This document shows, one piece after another, positions 20,290 through 31,070 of a stretch of DNA of 45,530 nucleotides. Within the stretch, counting starts at the first letter, position 1. Each line of letters starts with the position of its first letter. Made by a program: the position numbers and the translations under genes. The notes beneath the pieces were generated by a model. That model was given only the letters and a program-made list of their open reading frames with translations, made no database searches and was not told where the DNA came from. The stretch is from assembly GCA_049999765.1 (NCBI GenBank), contig JBNGIQ010009320.1, positions 27,801 to 73,330 of the forward strand, given 5' to 3'. This DNA comes from Phaeoceros laevis. Its lineage: Eukaryota > Anthocerotophyta > Anthocerotopsida > Notothyladales.

Positions 20290-20490
20290 CCACTACGTCC
20301 TGCACAGGACAGGCAATAAAATTTAAGACGCGTCTTCCCTATATGCTGTACGAGCATAAGGTCTTCGTTACCTTCCTGTGCTGGCCTTGAAACGCTGCAG
20401 CTGGCCCTTGCAATGACGGGCCCTTTTCTAAGGGCAATGTAGCATACAATACATAGCTTTTTTCATAAAGAATTATGTATGTATGTACCA
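20290..20490 (+). repeat. Right copy of the 201-bp direct repeat (pseudo-LTR candidate)
   Basis: Ungapped partner of 13695-13895 with seven differences. The sequence to its left is not shared with copy 1, because the left repeat abuts copia DNA there. Confidence 0.85.
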
Positions 20491-20493
20491 AGG

Positions 20494-20529
20494 ACACACA
20501 CATGCTGCGTTTGCAGCATGTATGTGTGT
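20494..20529 (+). repeat. Strong hairpin, 15 bp with a TA bulge
   Basis: CATGCTGC (20501-20508) and GCAGCATG (20513-20520) pair around GTTT. The outer ACACACA and TGTGTGT extend the stem across a two-base bulge. It follows directly after the right 201-bp repeat. The next stretch, 20530-22560, holds no recognised gene and looks like the leader of copy 2. Confidence 0.7.
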
Positions 20530-22829
20530 GATGAATATATATATGTACTTGATAAGTACTCTGCATGTTTTACCATTACCGGTTATGCTATACCAAAATT
20601 TTTGCTAATGTCCATTGCATCGTTATGTCATGTAACATACAGAATGACAGCCAGTACACCTGGCCAAAGCCGGAATATGAAAGGATTATTTGTAGACAGT
20701 GATTGTGGACTTCGAGGCTGTCTATCTAGAAGTTTCCAGCATCCCACCCTTTCACATACGTTTTTTAGCGACAGGTTGCGGACATGGACAACGTGACCAG
20801 CTGTCCCATGTGGAAATACCCACAGCCATTGTCATACATTTATTGTTGAGACTCGGCGAGGACCAATAATGCTCTATTTTTTGACATGGCTTGTTATTGC
20901 TGACAGCTGATCAGGATTAGCTGGTGACATACCAGCGAGCCACATCACCTAGTAAGCAGTTTCCCAGTATTCCCCAAGCCACCATTTTGTCAAAAGCTTT
21001 CTTTCGAAATGCCGCCTTCTATTTTCCTAGATTCCAAGATACAGATAATCATTTGGCTCGCGATCCTTCACAAGTTATAAACCTGGCCTCTACCTGTTCT
21101 TACCATTCCCAGTCTTCCACTTTCATTTGCTTCTGTTCACTGTCCCATGCTCCCGCTCTCTCACTCTCCCACCAAAATAGCTGCCTAGCACTACCTGTTG
21201 TGAGGAAAAATCTGCCAGCTTTCCTACAAGTCTTGTCCACTCTCTGAGCTATCGGCAAGTCTGCTAAGCCTGCCTCAACCTTCATCCACCTCCTATCCCT
21301 GCTTGAAAAGCCACATATCGTCAATTTTTTGCTAAACTTTGGAGAAGGAGGGTCAGCATTGTGAGGACGGTCACTCACATGTTCTGGAGAGCACTTCCTA
21401 AAGGACTGCGTGAGGGGCACCTTCTGAAGGAGTTCGTGAAAAAACGGGCTGCTGTTGTCACTACCCTGCTCCGGAAAGCCTGCTATTTGACCACATTTTT
21501 TTGAGAGGAGACCCATTAGATAGAACACATACTGCCTTGATTTGCCAGTTTGAGGAGGAAACAACAGCTGTGCCATTCTGTTACCTACCTCTCGTACTCT
21601 AGTCTCAGTCCTCTTGATATCGTGTTCTTTGTTGCTGTCTCGTTCTGCTCTTTTGAGAAAATTTTATTTGCAAACCTGCCGTTTCTTCTCACATGATACT
21701 TGCCCAAGGACAACCCCTGTGAGTTCAAAATCCTATTGGCAACAGTGTTTCACCTGTTTCTCGAAGGCATGCTGCTTAGAGTTTGATACCCGAGGATTTT
21801 GAGAGACACACAAGACTGTCAAGTTTTGCTGCTTGGAGGAGTGGAGGAGGAGGAGTAACCAACGACCTAAGAACATGACGCAGCCAACTACACAGGTTTC
21901 TGAAAAAAAAATTTGCTGCTGCTATGAAATTGTGCAAAGTCTAGGGACTGCTGCTACTAATCTTGTCAAGATTGGACTGCTACTAATACATAGTAGCTAG
22001 AATAGAGGTTCTAACAAATCGGCTGTCTAGTAGCAACTCAGAATTGTGCACAAGCTTGGTTTTGGGAGGGTTTGCCAAAAGATCTTCCAGAAACCCTTTC
22101 GAGGATCCTGCTTGGCACTGATGAGGAGCGGGGGAGGCATGTGTTCACCACCATGCTCCAAAGCCCAGCTTGCTGGAACCATGTCGTGACGGTTGGTTAA
22201 CCTGAGCGAATGTTCTCCTTGCACTTGTTGGATAGAAGGCTTGGCTGCACTTTTGTTGCCCTGCCATAGAGAAGTCAGTCCTGGAATAAATACTAACCTC
22301 ACTTTTTCCGGCCAAGGCCATGCAGCATTTTATGCATCCTGTGCATTTTCGATTCTTTGTGAACTGAACATTTTGAGTCTTTGTGAGATATTGAGCATCG
22401 AACATAGTGACAGCGATAAATACCTGCAATGGAATCGTGACTGGCCAAGACCTGGCAGCTAGCGGACAGCTATGAAGTGAATGTTGAGCAAGGCACAAGC
22501 AACCAGACCTCGTTAAGGCTGGTAGACCAATACGCTGCTGTTTTGTAAAACGCTAAGGATGGGAACATCCCCTGCAGGCGGGACACAGGCTGCCGGCATT
22601 AGAAGTAAAAATCCTTGCAAGAGTGATGCAAAATGTCGTGTTTAGCCTAAGACATAGGCAAGTCCCGTAAAGGGCAAATGACAAAGTCAGCTGCCCTGGT
22701 CTAAGGACTATGGTATGTTGTATGTATGTATGGAAGCAAACACACACAAGTATCACTTTGAGGAGGGTTTGGTCACTTTCCTGCTTGCTGTCTGGACTAA
22801 AACAGTTGACATGTTTGCATTCTTGACAG

Positions 22830-24468
22830 GATGATGCTACTTGGCACAATGACCTGCACGCTTGGAATTACCCAAGCCTGGAAGGAGGTGCTATTCCATC
22901 CCCAGCTATCCAGGCTCTCTTGAGCCTCATCAACCTGCCAGAATTTCATGAGACTGTGATAAATCTGGACAAGCAGGCGCTTGAGGACTGCACCTCAGAC
23001 GGGGCGAAACCTCAGCTTTTGGACGTTCTGGCGATGGAGACTGGTTGAAGCTTATTGCCGCATATGTGGAAGACCCCACTAGTGCCATCACCAAACTGTT
23101 GAGGTGCATTCACTGCTAGAGGACATCCTGGTGGCTGATGAAATAGCTACGGAGACAGCAGAAAAGTTGCGTGATGACATATCCAAGGCTATTGGATATG
23201 AAGTGGTTGACAAAGAGAAGGAGGACGCCAGCTGCTTCATGGAAGATGGGCAGTTTGCCCACCCACTGCTTGGAAAACACTTGCGAGCGTCAGATGACGT
23301 GCGGAAAATAGTGGAGAACACCAAACAGCAATCTGACAATCAGGCCTCTGCGCAGGAAGGCTGTCCCATCCCTACCACATCAGCCAGGGACATAGAGCCA
23401 GAATTGGAGAAATGGGGTTATAAAGTGTGGGCCGCATGCAGCGTGAACTTGTTAGCTCCACTTAGCATCCGGTCGTGGCAGATTCTCCTTAGTCTCACTG
23501 ATCGTGAGGTGAATGAGTGTAGGGAGCGTGCCCTTACAGGCAACCTCACAATCGCCAATCCCATTAAGTTGGCTGCATCTCCTTTGATGAACCAGTTTGA
23601 CGAGCCCTGGTTCTACCAGCAGGCCATTGCAGTACGGTGCAAGAGTTCCATGCCGACAGGAGCACACAAGCGCAAGGACCTGGAAGAGCACAATAAGTTG
23701 TTCTGGAACTGGAACCGACCTTTTGCGAAATGCATGTGCAAGGAACTTGGGCTTCCAAAAGGCAAAGGAAAGGGAAAGGAGAAGACGGACGAGATTTGTG
23801 ACCCAGGCATCCTTTGGTGGGATCACATGGTCTTCTACATGGCCAACAATCTCGACATATTCTTCCCTGAAGAACCCACCCTGGCTTTGAAGTGGGCAGC
23901 TTTTACCATTTTCCTCAATTTGGCACCGAATCGTGAGTTTGGCAAGGCACATATCACGTTCATGTTCATCCGAGATTGGATGCTTACTGCTGGCAAGGAA
24001 CTTGTGCAGGACCCGAATCAGAAGCTTTTGGCAGGCCTGGAGGGTGCTGGCCCACGCTACATCGAGAAATTGCTCAAACTAGCATCTTTCTCGGAGGAGG
24101 CTTACCGCCGGGAGCGCGTTCAGAACGCCACTGCCCGTAAGCCTAACTACAAGAAACTCATGGAGACCAACGGAGCTGGCAATTTGCGGGTGCAGGCCCG
24201 ACGAGGCCGAGGACGCGGTGCACTGCCACCATGGCGAGGAAAGGGTCATGAGCACTTCTTTACCGCAAAGCAGAGGAACGCTCCTCCACCATCCACTGTC
24301 AGACTGACAACACCAAGTTCTTCTGGTGGAGGCTCTGGATCTGACTCAGTCATCACCGACGGCAACAGCACTACAAATGCTGCAGCACTGGAAGCAGTCA
24401 CATCCATCAGAACTGTTGCCCGCTACGAGTCTTCTTTTGGTGGTAGGAATCTATATGCTGAATGGTAG
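22830..24468 (+). pseudogene. Penelope-like element ORF1, copy 2 (frameshifted near its start)
   Basis: Homology to copy 1 starts at 22830 right after TTCTTGACAG, which again looks like a splice acceptor and has an in-frame stop just before it. The first part reads DDATWHNDLHAWNYPSLEGG, then LINLPEFHETVINLDKQA. Two frame changes at about 23035 and 23100 lead into the long clean frame that runs to TAG 24466-24468. That frame contains VWAACSVNLLAPLSIRSW, CRERALTGNLTIANPI, LFWNWNRPFAKCMCKEL, LWWDHMVFYMANNLDIFF, GPRYIEKLLKLASFSEEA and a basic RARRGRGRGALPPW-like tail. It joins the two frames of copy 1 without interruption. The segments conserved between copies (NLLAP, FWNWNRPF, DHM.YMANNLD, GPRYIEKL) define an otherwise unrecognised ORF1 protein. 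Confidence 0.65.
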
Positions 24469-26720
24469 AAGCAGGCTTTGTAACACGTGTGTTTTTGGAT
24501 TCAGATGAGGACGTGGATGATGTGCCTACCTGTTTTTTGGTCACGAATGAAAGAGGTAGTCTGAGCATACAGTCTAGTAAACAGAAGGACACGACTGGAT
24601 TCATCCATGTGATGTATGAAAATCGTGCCCTTGAATGGATTGGTATTAAAAGACTTTTCTGTGATCTGTTTGAAGAAGAGTCAGTCGATATGAAAGAGGT
24701 AGTGCAGGGTTTGACTTTTGGATGGAAGTACCATCGTAGCATAACATCATGGCTATACAAGCCTAAGAGTGTCTTTACAGGATTTGATATTGAGGACCCA
24801 GTATGTATGGAAACGTGTGTATATATGGAAAGTAAGCGTTTTGCTAAGTTCCTAGACCCAGAAACAAGTACTGAAAGCAGGACTGATGCTGGAATTGAGG
24901 GAGCAGCCATAACACATGTGCGCAGCATGGACTGCTCTATTGTCCGCCACCCAGGGCTTCGTGCAGCTTTAGAGAAAGGTCTCAATCACATACCCCTCGA
25001 GCCTTCGTCTTTAAAAGATGCTGTGGCAGCTCTCTCTGAGGCTTTTTCTGATGTTGTACAAGTGATAAAAATTAAGGGCCACAAGGTCACTGATGGGTGG
25101 GTTGATTCCATGTTTCACGAGTTCTCACAGATGGCCTGGACTAGGCTCAAGGCTGCTTGTGCAGGGAAGAAACTTAGACATACATATCAACAGTTCATTT
25201 TTGACCTCCACGACGTCAATGAAGAGCTAGAGTGGCTCCTGCAACATTTGTACATTGCCGGCCTGGACAAAGCTGCAAATACGCCTGCTTCATGTGTATT
25301 AAATTGATTCAAAACCAAGCTTTGCTTAGATTGTCCAGCAGTGATTTTGCTAGCTGTACAGACAATGTACCTGACATCTTGCAAGATTTGCAGGCACAAA
25401 TCTCTGAGCTCCTGCCCGAGCTTGGCAACAATCCCAATGCTAACCTGCCATATATGATGGCCACTTATAAGCAACATCGTAAGAAATATAGGTGGTTGAC
25501 AAATGCACATGAGTGCATTTTTTCCATCATAGCCGACTTGCTAACGATGGCAACCAACACTCTGATGCCTTACATCAAGGATTGGGCTGCGGATAAGGAA
25601 GACACCTTTCGCACTTTCCTTAATGTAGATACCTCTGTGTTTTGGATTACAGAGTCCACAATTGATATGGCCTTGAATATGCCCACTAAAATACATGATG
25701 TGTTTGTGGCTGACATTTCCAGGTGCTATGAAACTATCCCAACGGAGGGTACAGATTCTCTGGCAACAGCTATCGCCCATTGTATCAACCTGGCTTTCAA
25801 ACAAGCTCATAAGAGGCTTCGACCTAGCCAGCAGCTATACATCAGGTTTGATCATGAAAAAGCCTGTTTTATGAATGCTAGGTGGGCAGCTGATCTGCAG
25901 GATACGGATAACAGTACATACATTATGCTTAGCTCAAACAGACTGGTCCAGTTACATTGCTGGCTAATGAGAAATTGCAGTTTGGTAACAAGGTCTGGAG
26001 ACAGCAAGCTGGAATTCCAATGGGGTTCTCTTACTCCCCCATCCGGTGCAACTTGTACTTCTTTTACTATGAATCGAGGTTCATACTCCGACTTGCCAAA
26101 CTAGGTCGGACAGACCTAATGCCACTCTTCCTCAATGCAAGAAGGTACATTGACGATTTGTGTTGGCTCAACACTAAAATTCCGCTGCAGTTTTTGAATC
26201 CAGAAGTACCTAGGGACGCTGACTCTCCATACTGGATCTATCCCTTGGATATCGTTAGCATTGAGCCTGAGATTCAGGCCTATGCCATGGATGATGAAGC
26301 TAATGTGATTGGGACACAAGCGCATTTGTTATCATTCCAATTCAGCATACTGGATCCCAAAGAAGGGACTTTCGAGTGTAAGAAATATGACAAGAGACGT
26401 GATTTGCCTTGTGCCATAGCACAATTCATACACTTACATTCGAACAGGTCAGTAAATCAGGCATATAAAGTGATTTTGTCTCAAGTGTTCCCTTTAGCTT
26501 ACATTTGCAGCTCAGCAGCTATGGTGGTTGAAGAGATCTTTGTACTACTTTTGAACGAAATGGTTTTCAGAAAAGCAGACTGCTTGGTCTGATCCGAAGG
26601 TTCTTACAAAGTGGATGTTTCCCTGGCTCATATGTAGCAAAGGAGGACATCTTGCAGTTACTTCCGGAGAAAACAAGACGTGTCTCTGGAAAACGAAAAC
26701 TGCAAAACATCACAGTCTGA
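24462..26720 (+). pseudogene. Penelope-like reverse transcriptase (ORF2), copy 2, three frameshifts
   Basis: ORF2 begins at ATG 24462-24464, inside the last codons of ORF1 (ATGGTAG, overlap 7 nt). The first frame includes GFIHVMYENRALEWIGIKRL and SIVRHPGLRAALEKGLNHI. It breaks near 25288 through loss of about one base in ANTPC. The second frame has KKYRWLTNAHECIFSIIAD and motif A VADISRCYETIP (Asp 25712-25714), and breaks near 25978 through a deletion of about seven bases. The third frame has motif B QQAGIPMGFSYSPIRCNLYF and motif C RYIDDLCW (Asp pair 26152-26157). A last shift near 26550 leads to a frame ending at TGA 26718-26720. Catalytic residues are kept, but the gene cannot make a full protein. 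Confidence 0.7.
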
Positions 26721-26750
26721 AGAAAGAGGTTTCCCAAACCCCTGTGTGTT

Positions 26751-26784
26751 GTGGTGTGCTCCCCAGACCGGGGATGCACACTGC
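26751..26784 (+). promoter_or_regulatory. Conserved 3' hairpin of the Penelope-like element, copy 2
   Basis: GTGGTGTGCTCCCC pairs with GGGGATGCACACTGC around AGACC, with the same bulged T as at 18001-18035. Two outer pairs become G-T wobbles, so pairing is kept while sequence changes. It begins 31 nt after the ORF2 stop. Confidence 0.75.
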
Positions 26785-26830
26785 ATTCACCGTCTAAGGG
26801 GGTTCACTAGACTTGTGAGCTATGTCAAAG

Positions 26831-26889
26831 TACACCGGGAAGGTAGGTGGGTCACACACACACACACACACATACCTATTCCCGGGGTA
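26831..26889 (+). promoter_or_regulatory. CA-repeat stem-loop in the 3' region, copy 2
   Basis: TACACCGGGAA (26831-26841) pairs with TTCCCGGGGTA (26879-26889) with one mismatch, and TAGGT (26844-26848) pairs with ACCTA (26874-26878). The loop carries GGGTCACACACA with (CA)10 at 26853-26872, as in copy 1. Confidence 0.65.
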
Positions 26890-27218
26890 TGTGATGTGTG
26901 TACTATATGTGTGTCTATCGGTAGCATCTGGAATGCTTCAACTGATAATGTGCTATTGTATGAGTATTTTTGCAAATGATCTATGGGCCTTGGGTAATGA
27001 TACCCATGATGACAGGTCGATTTAAGTTCAGGAAAGAAAACATACACTTTACATTTCATGTGTTCTGCATATGGTAGGTACTTTATATAGTTCCATTGTT
27101 CTGATTGTCATTTGGTGGTGCTGGACATCCGGCATGACGTCATGGTGAACCTGAGCATGTGCTACATTGGTTGTTCCTGGCAAACAATGAGCCATGTACC
27201 TTGTCCATGCACCATTAG

Positions 27219-27249
27219 CATGTGCACATGTGCATGTACCTTGTACATG
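27219..27249. repeat. Adjacent short palindromes
   Basis: CATGTGCACATG (27219-27230) is a perfect palindrome. It is followed by CATGTAC-CTT-GTACATG (27233-27249), a 7-bp hairpin. They lie in the intron remnant just upstream of the truncated transposase. Confidence 0.5.
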
Positions 27250-27346
27250 CCATATGAAACATGTAGACATGTGCTGGGGATGGTGGTACCGCATATCCGA
27301 TACCACAAAAGACGTGCGCATGGTAATGTTGTAGACTGTTTTGCAG

Positions 27347-29241
27347 AGCGCCTAAAGATTTGGCTGAAACTACACCGCGAACAACATGCTATTGAGAGGG
27401 AGAGGCTTACCAAACGTAGGGTGAAGTTTCATAGTCATCTATCTTGGCATCGCTAATGATGGAATGGAACGGAAAAAAACTGAGCTGCCACACATGCGAT
27501 GACCACCGAAAGATGTTGAAAATGCAAGTATGATAAATATTCATGTGGTGGGCTGTTTGGTTTCAACCGTGCAGTGGAGTCTCGAGTATATCTCAATTAT
27601 ACCAACATTCACAATGACGGCAACTTTACAATTGCCATCATCCAAGATGTCATAAATAGCTGGGAGGGCCGACTGCCTAATAACCTACATGTGCAAATGA
27701 ACACCACTGCAAGGGAGAACAAAAACACTTTACTCATGATCTACTTGAACATGCTGGTGGCAAAAGGAATATTCAAGAAAGTGAAGATGGGGTTTCTGCT
27801 GGTTGGACATACACATGATCAAATTGACTAGATGTTCTCTAGATTTTCAGTTATGCTTTCAGGCAAGAATGCTGGCAACTTACCCGACATTGCTTGCTTG
27901 TTGGAGAGAGCCTACACACCAAAGCCGCTTATCAAGACAGTGACGGAAGCGCCTTACTTCCGGAGTTATGTCGGCCAAATGGAACGAAGCAAGCAAGGGA
28001 AACTGTGCTCAAACTCCACAATCATTCGTTCTAGCACCAGCTCAGGATAGCAAATGAAGTGCTTCCTAATGGTGAGACTATCATAGTGCTGCGAGGGAAA
28101 CAATTTTCAACATCTGGCTAGTGGAGGCCAGCTGAGGGTATACGACTGCTTGTGACCCAAATAGGGAGATATTTGCTGCACAACTGGAGCTGCTAAAAGT
28201 GAAGGGAAGCAAGAACACGGGAGGTCCAAGACAACTCATGGAAGAAGTCTGTGTCTCCCTTGATGCTATTGGAAAACACATTACAGAAACTGCTCAAGCA
28301 CAGTGTGTGTGTGTGTGATTATTTGAGGAGGTTGACACGGTAGAAAACATTTGGCAACTACAAGACGAGATCATAAAGGTGATAGAAGGTGGTAGAGTGC
28401 CACTTCAGAAGCCATGGGTTCGGCAGAGGGGCACAAACTCCATTCGAAGGCACACGTTGTCAAGAAGGCACTAGCAACCGAGGACGTTGTAGTCATGGGG
28501 GAACACCTAGAAATGTACACGGGCCCCAAGAAGACCAGAGAACGTGAGAGGATAGAAGCGTCTCAAATGGACGGAGATGTGTTGCACATCAAGATTGGGG
28601 ACATGGTTGCAGTTCATGCTACGTGAGACTTCCAGGGTAGACCATTTTGGATTGGCAAGGTGGTTGAAACACATATGGACGTGGAAAAGCCATGCATTCG
28701 ACTACATTGGTGGCAAACCCAGCATGCCAATGCATATGAAGGTAGATATACACCAGCAATGATAAGGTTGGAATCTCAAAGTTTGGAGGGAGAGGAGGAG
28801 CCCCCAAAAGGACGGAAGGGAAAAGGACGGAAGAAGAAGAAGAAGAAGAAGGGTGGGAATGCCTTGGCCGCCAAGCACCAATCCACAAGTGAACTGCACA
28901 TACAAGATCTCATTTTTTCAAGAGAAGATGCAACCGTACTCCTTGCATACGGATTTGAGCTCACCAAAATGAACACTATACCTCGTCAATGCGGGACTGT
29001 GAGGCTGATCCAGAGAAAATTGTTTGAGCATAAGCTTGATCCCAATGAGGAGGAAGGAAGCCCACCTATGCGAAGGGATCCAGATGAAACAAGTAGCCAG
29101 CACATGGATAGCGAGGACTGCCATCATAGGGAGTCCACGAATGCTGAGGAAAACTTGGACGCATGTGAAGTCGATGGGTTGCTATCAGACGATGACCCTG
29201 TGCCCTCACGAATTTTCAACTGTCCTCGTCACACAACATGA
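27347..29241 (+). pseudogene. DUF7869-type DDE transposase, copy 2 (5'-truncated, decayed)
   Basis: The copy starts at the exon-2 acceptor (TTTTGCAG, 27345-27346), matching the acceptor at 8241 in copy 1. Exon 1 is missing. Landmarks are LKLHREQHAIERERLTKRR, the NDGMERKKTELPH segment, an in-frame TGA at 27500-27502, a shift near 27575, VYLNYTNIHNDGNFTIAII, GFLLVGHTHDQID followed by TAG 27829-27831, and then MFSRFSVMLSGKNAG. At the acidic site copy 1 has LQLDNTACENKN; here it is VQMNTTARENKN (27700-27702), so the aspartate has become asparagine. Further decay covers 28050-28660. The C-terminal part (28660-29241) is open, with LHWWQTQHANAYEGRY, a lysine-rich tract and ACEVDGLLSDDD. It is inactive by several independent lesions. 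Confidence 0.7.
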
Positions 29242-29625
29242 GACAGGGAAGACACATTGATGCTGGACCAGGCCTAGATGCGACAGCTGGTTGATTGAGG
29301 TGAGTGGCTGGGCAAACAGATCACATGTCAAAGGATATTGAGACAGTGCAATTTTGGAGAGCTGAAGATTGTGAGTGTACCATGTGATTCAAGGTTGAAG
29401 CCACATATATGTTTCCTTGCAGGTTCAATAAGTTGTCCATTGCACGCGCAGCACATTCCATGTGACAGGAAAGGGGTGGCAATCAGAATCACTGGATGAT
29501 AGAATGGTCGAGACAAAGGGGTCGTGATGAAAAAACGGCGCCGATGCGGATTAGGATGCTTGAGTGATGAAAATGCAGATCCAAAGAAGGAGGGGGTACC
29601 GGACATCCAGTATCCGCACTGGTAG

Positions 29626-29725
29626 NNNNNNNNNNNNNNNNNNNNNNNNNNNNNNNNNNNNNNNNNNNNNNNNNNNNNNNNNNNNNNNNNNNNNNNNNNN
29701 NNNNNNNNNNNNNNNNNNNNNNNNN
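29626..29725. other. Assembly gap (100 N)
   Basis: Exactly 100 unknown bases, the conventional size for a gap of unknown length. The flanks 29242-29625 and 29726-29934 show no gene. Confidence 0.99.
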
Positions 29726-29934
29726 CGTGTACACTTCCTTCATTGGATTTGTAAATCAGGCCGAAAAAGAGGTCAAAAACAGAAAAGTTTTTTTTTAGTG
29801 AATCACGGCGCATTTTCATATTAGACACAAATTGTATACATTTACACTTTTATATCCTAATGTGTCTATTCTTTACTTTTTACCATGTCCGCTACGCCCA
29901 AGCTATTTGAATCTTTTTAATTGCACTCCCAACT

Positions 29935-30330
29935 TGAGCCTTCGCGGCATTTTCTGTTGCTCCTGAGCCAAGTAGCCAGCCGCCAGCCTGCCGAGCCGGT
30001 GCGCGAGCAGCACAACTCATGTGTCAGGACTCACGAGCCCCGCCTCAAGGGGCCCCACCCAAGACCAGTCTTCGCCAAGCTCGCCCGCCAGACGCCAGCA
30101 CGCCGCCCGAACGCCAGGCCATCGGGGGCGTAACCACGGTTACGTGGGCTCCTGCCTCAAGGGGCACACGCCCGACAAGGTGGCAGCCCGCCATATGGCC
30201 CCATACTTGCCGGCCCCGCAAGGGGATGGGTAAGAGGGGCTATTGCTGTTGGCAGGGGTTCGGATTTGAACCCCCGCCGGCCCAATGGCCGGGCTCGTGC
30301 CCTACCATTGGGGTATCCCTCACGGGATAA
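29935..30330 (-). mobile_element. tRNA-derived SINE candidate
   Basis: Near its right end the minus strand reads GGTTCAAATCC (about 30262-30272), an exact match to the RNA polymerase III B-box consensus GGTTCRANNCC. About 30 nt upstream lies ACCCCAATGGTAGGGC, resembling an A box/D-arm. Between them is a strong GC stem (CCGGCC/GGCCGG), but the anticodon stem and acceptor do not fold as a proper tRNA, so it is not a tRNA gene. About 300 bp of GC-rich body follows on the minus strand, ending in AT-rich sequence. Target duplications were not found and the left boundary is approximate. Confidence 0.4.
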
Positions 30331-30360
30331 AAAAAGAAAATTTATGATTTGTGAGGGATA
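30314..30360. repeat. 10-bp inverted repeat at the SINE head
   Basis: TATCCCTCAC (30314-30323) and GTGAGGGATA (30351-30360) are exact reverse complements separated by 27 bp. The region 30361-30974 beyond has no recognised gene. Confidence 0.7.
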
Positions 30361-30974
30361 ACCGTTTGGTGGAGTCTTTTGCCGAATATTTGGAGACCCT
30401 TTTTAATAGAATATCGCATGCTTGAGACCTCCTTAAGCTAGTAGATAGCACAATACCTGTCCAACCTTCAAGCAACGACATCTAAAGCCCATTTGCAATT
30501 CTTCTTAGACCCTTGAGTGAGACCAAAGCAACAACTTGACTGGGCGGACTGGCTAGAAGGCTAGCATCAACTGAGACAGTGATTGGGACAACCAGCCCAC
30601 ATAATTGCTCAGCCACATGTGAGGTGTTACTTCAAGTTGTTCGCTTAGATGCAGACATAGATGCCAAGGCTCGTGACCAAAACAACAATGCGGAGGCTCC
30701 TATTTGGGCTCCTCATTGCACTTTACAGCAAAATCAAAGTCATGAATCTACCACGCTTCTTGATGGGAAACGAAGCAATGCTTATTGTTTCTGCAAGTTC
30801 CACAATACACCGCCATGAGCCGAGGCTACTCCATGAGACCGATTGGCAATAAAGCTTGATTTGTCTTTTATAGGCACAACCATGAGGTTAGGTTAGTTGC
30901 CACTCTACCACTATCAGTTGGCTAGTGGAGGCCCGGCTCATTTGCCGGACTGTATGTAGGGGCAGTATACTACA

Positions 30975-31070
30975 ATTCATTCATTCATTCATTCATTCAT
31001 TCATTCATTCATTCATTCATTCATTCATTCATTCATGCATGCATGCATGCATCCATCCATCCATCCATCC
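30975..31070. repeat. Compound tetranucleotide microsatellite (ATTC)15(ATGC)4(ATCC)5
   Basis: Ninety-six bases in unbroken 4-bp register change unit twice by a single base: ATTC to ATGC at 31035 and ATGC to ATCC at 31051. Confidence 0.95.

Larger units (their letters stand above)
22730..26889 (+). mobile_element. Two-ORF Penelope-like retroelement, copy 2 (decayed)
   Basis: Same order as copy 1: a TATGTATGTATGG tract, a leader with TTTGGTCAC and TTTCCTG shared with 13923-13946, ORF1, overlapping ORF2, 3' hairpin and CA stem-loop. Protein identity with copy 1 is about two thirds by eye in the reverse transcriptase and lower in ORF1, so the copies are old relatives rather than a recent duplication. 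At least five frameshifts are present across both ORFs. The 5' end is uncertain; a weak match to the 201-bp block may begin near 22560. Confidence 0.65.

Noticed and set aside
24590-24680. N-terminal GIY-YIG endonuclease in ORF2 (GFIHVMYENRALEWIGIKRL)
   Set aside because: The spacing and a WIG element are suggestive, but the GIY and YIG motifs and the downstream Arg and Glu are not convincing, and copy 1 has WIS instead. Left as a question for structure prediction.
29328-29828. Reading frames spanning the first gap
   Set aside because: Their apparent length comes from 100 unknown bases being read through; the flanking translations show no family.
30252-30330. tRNA gene on the minus strand
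   Set aside because: The B box is exact, but the T stem has mismatches, no anticodon stem with a U33-type loop forms, and the acceptor strands do not pair. A SINE head or tRNA relic fits better.
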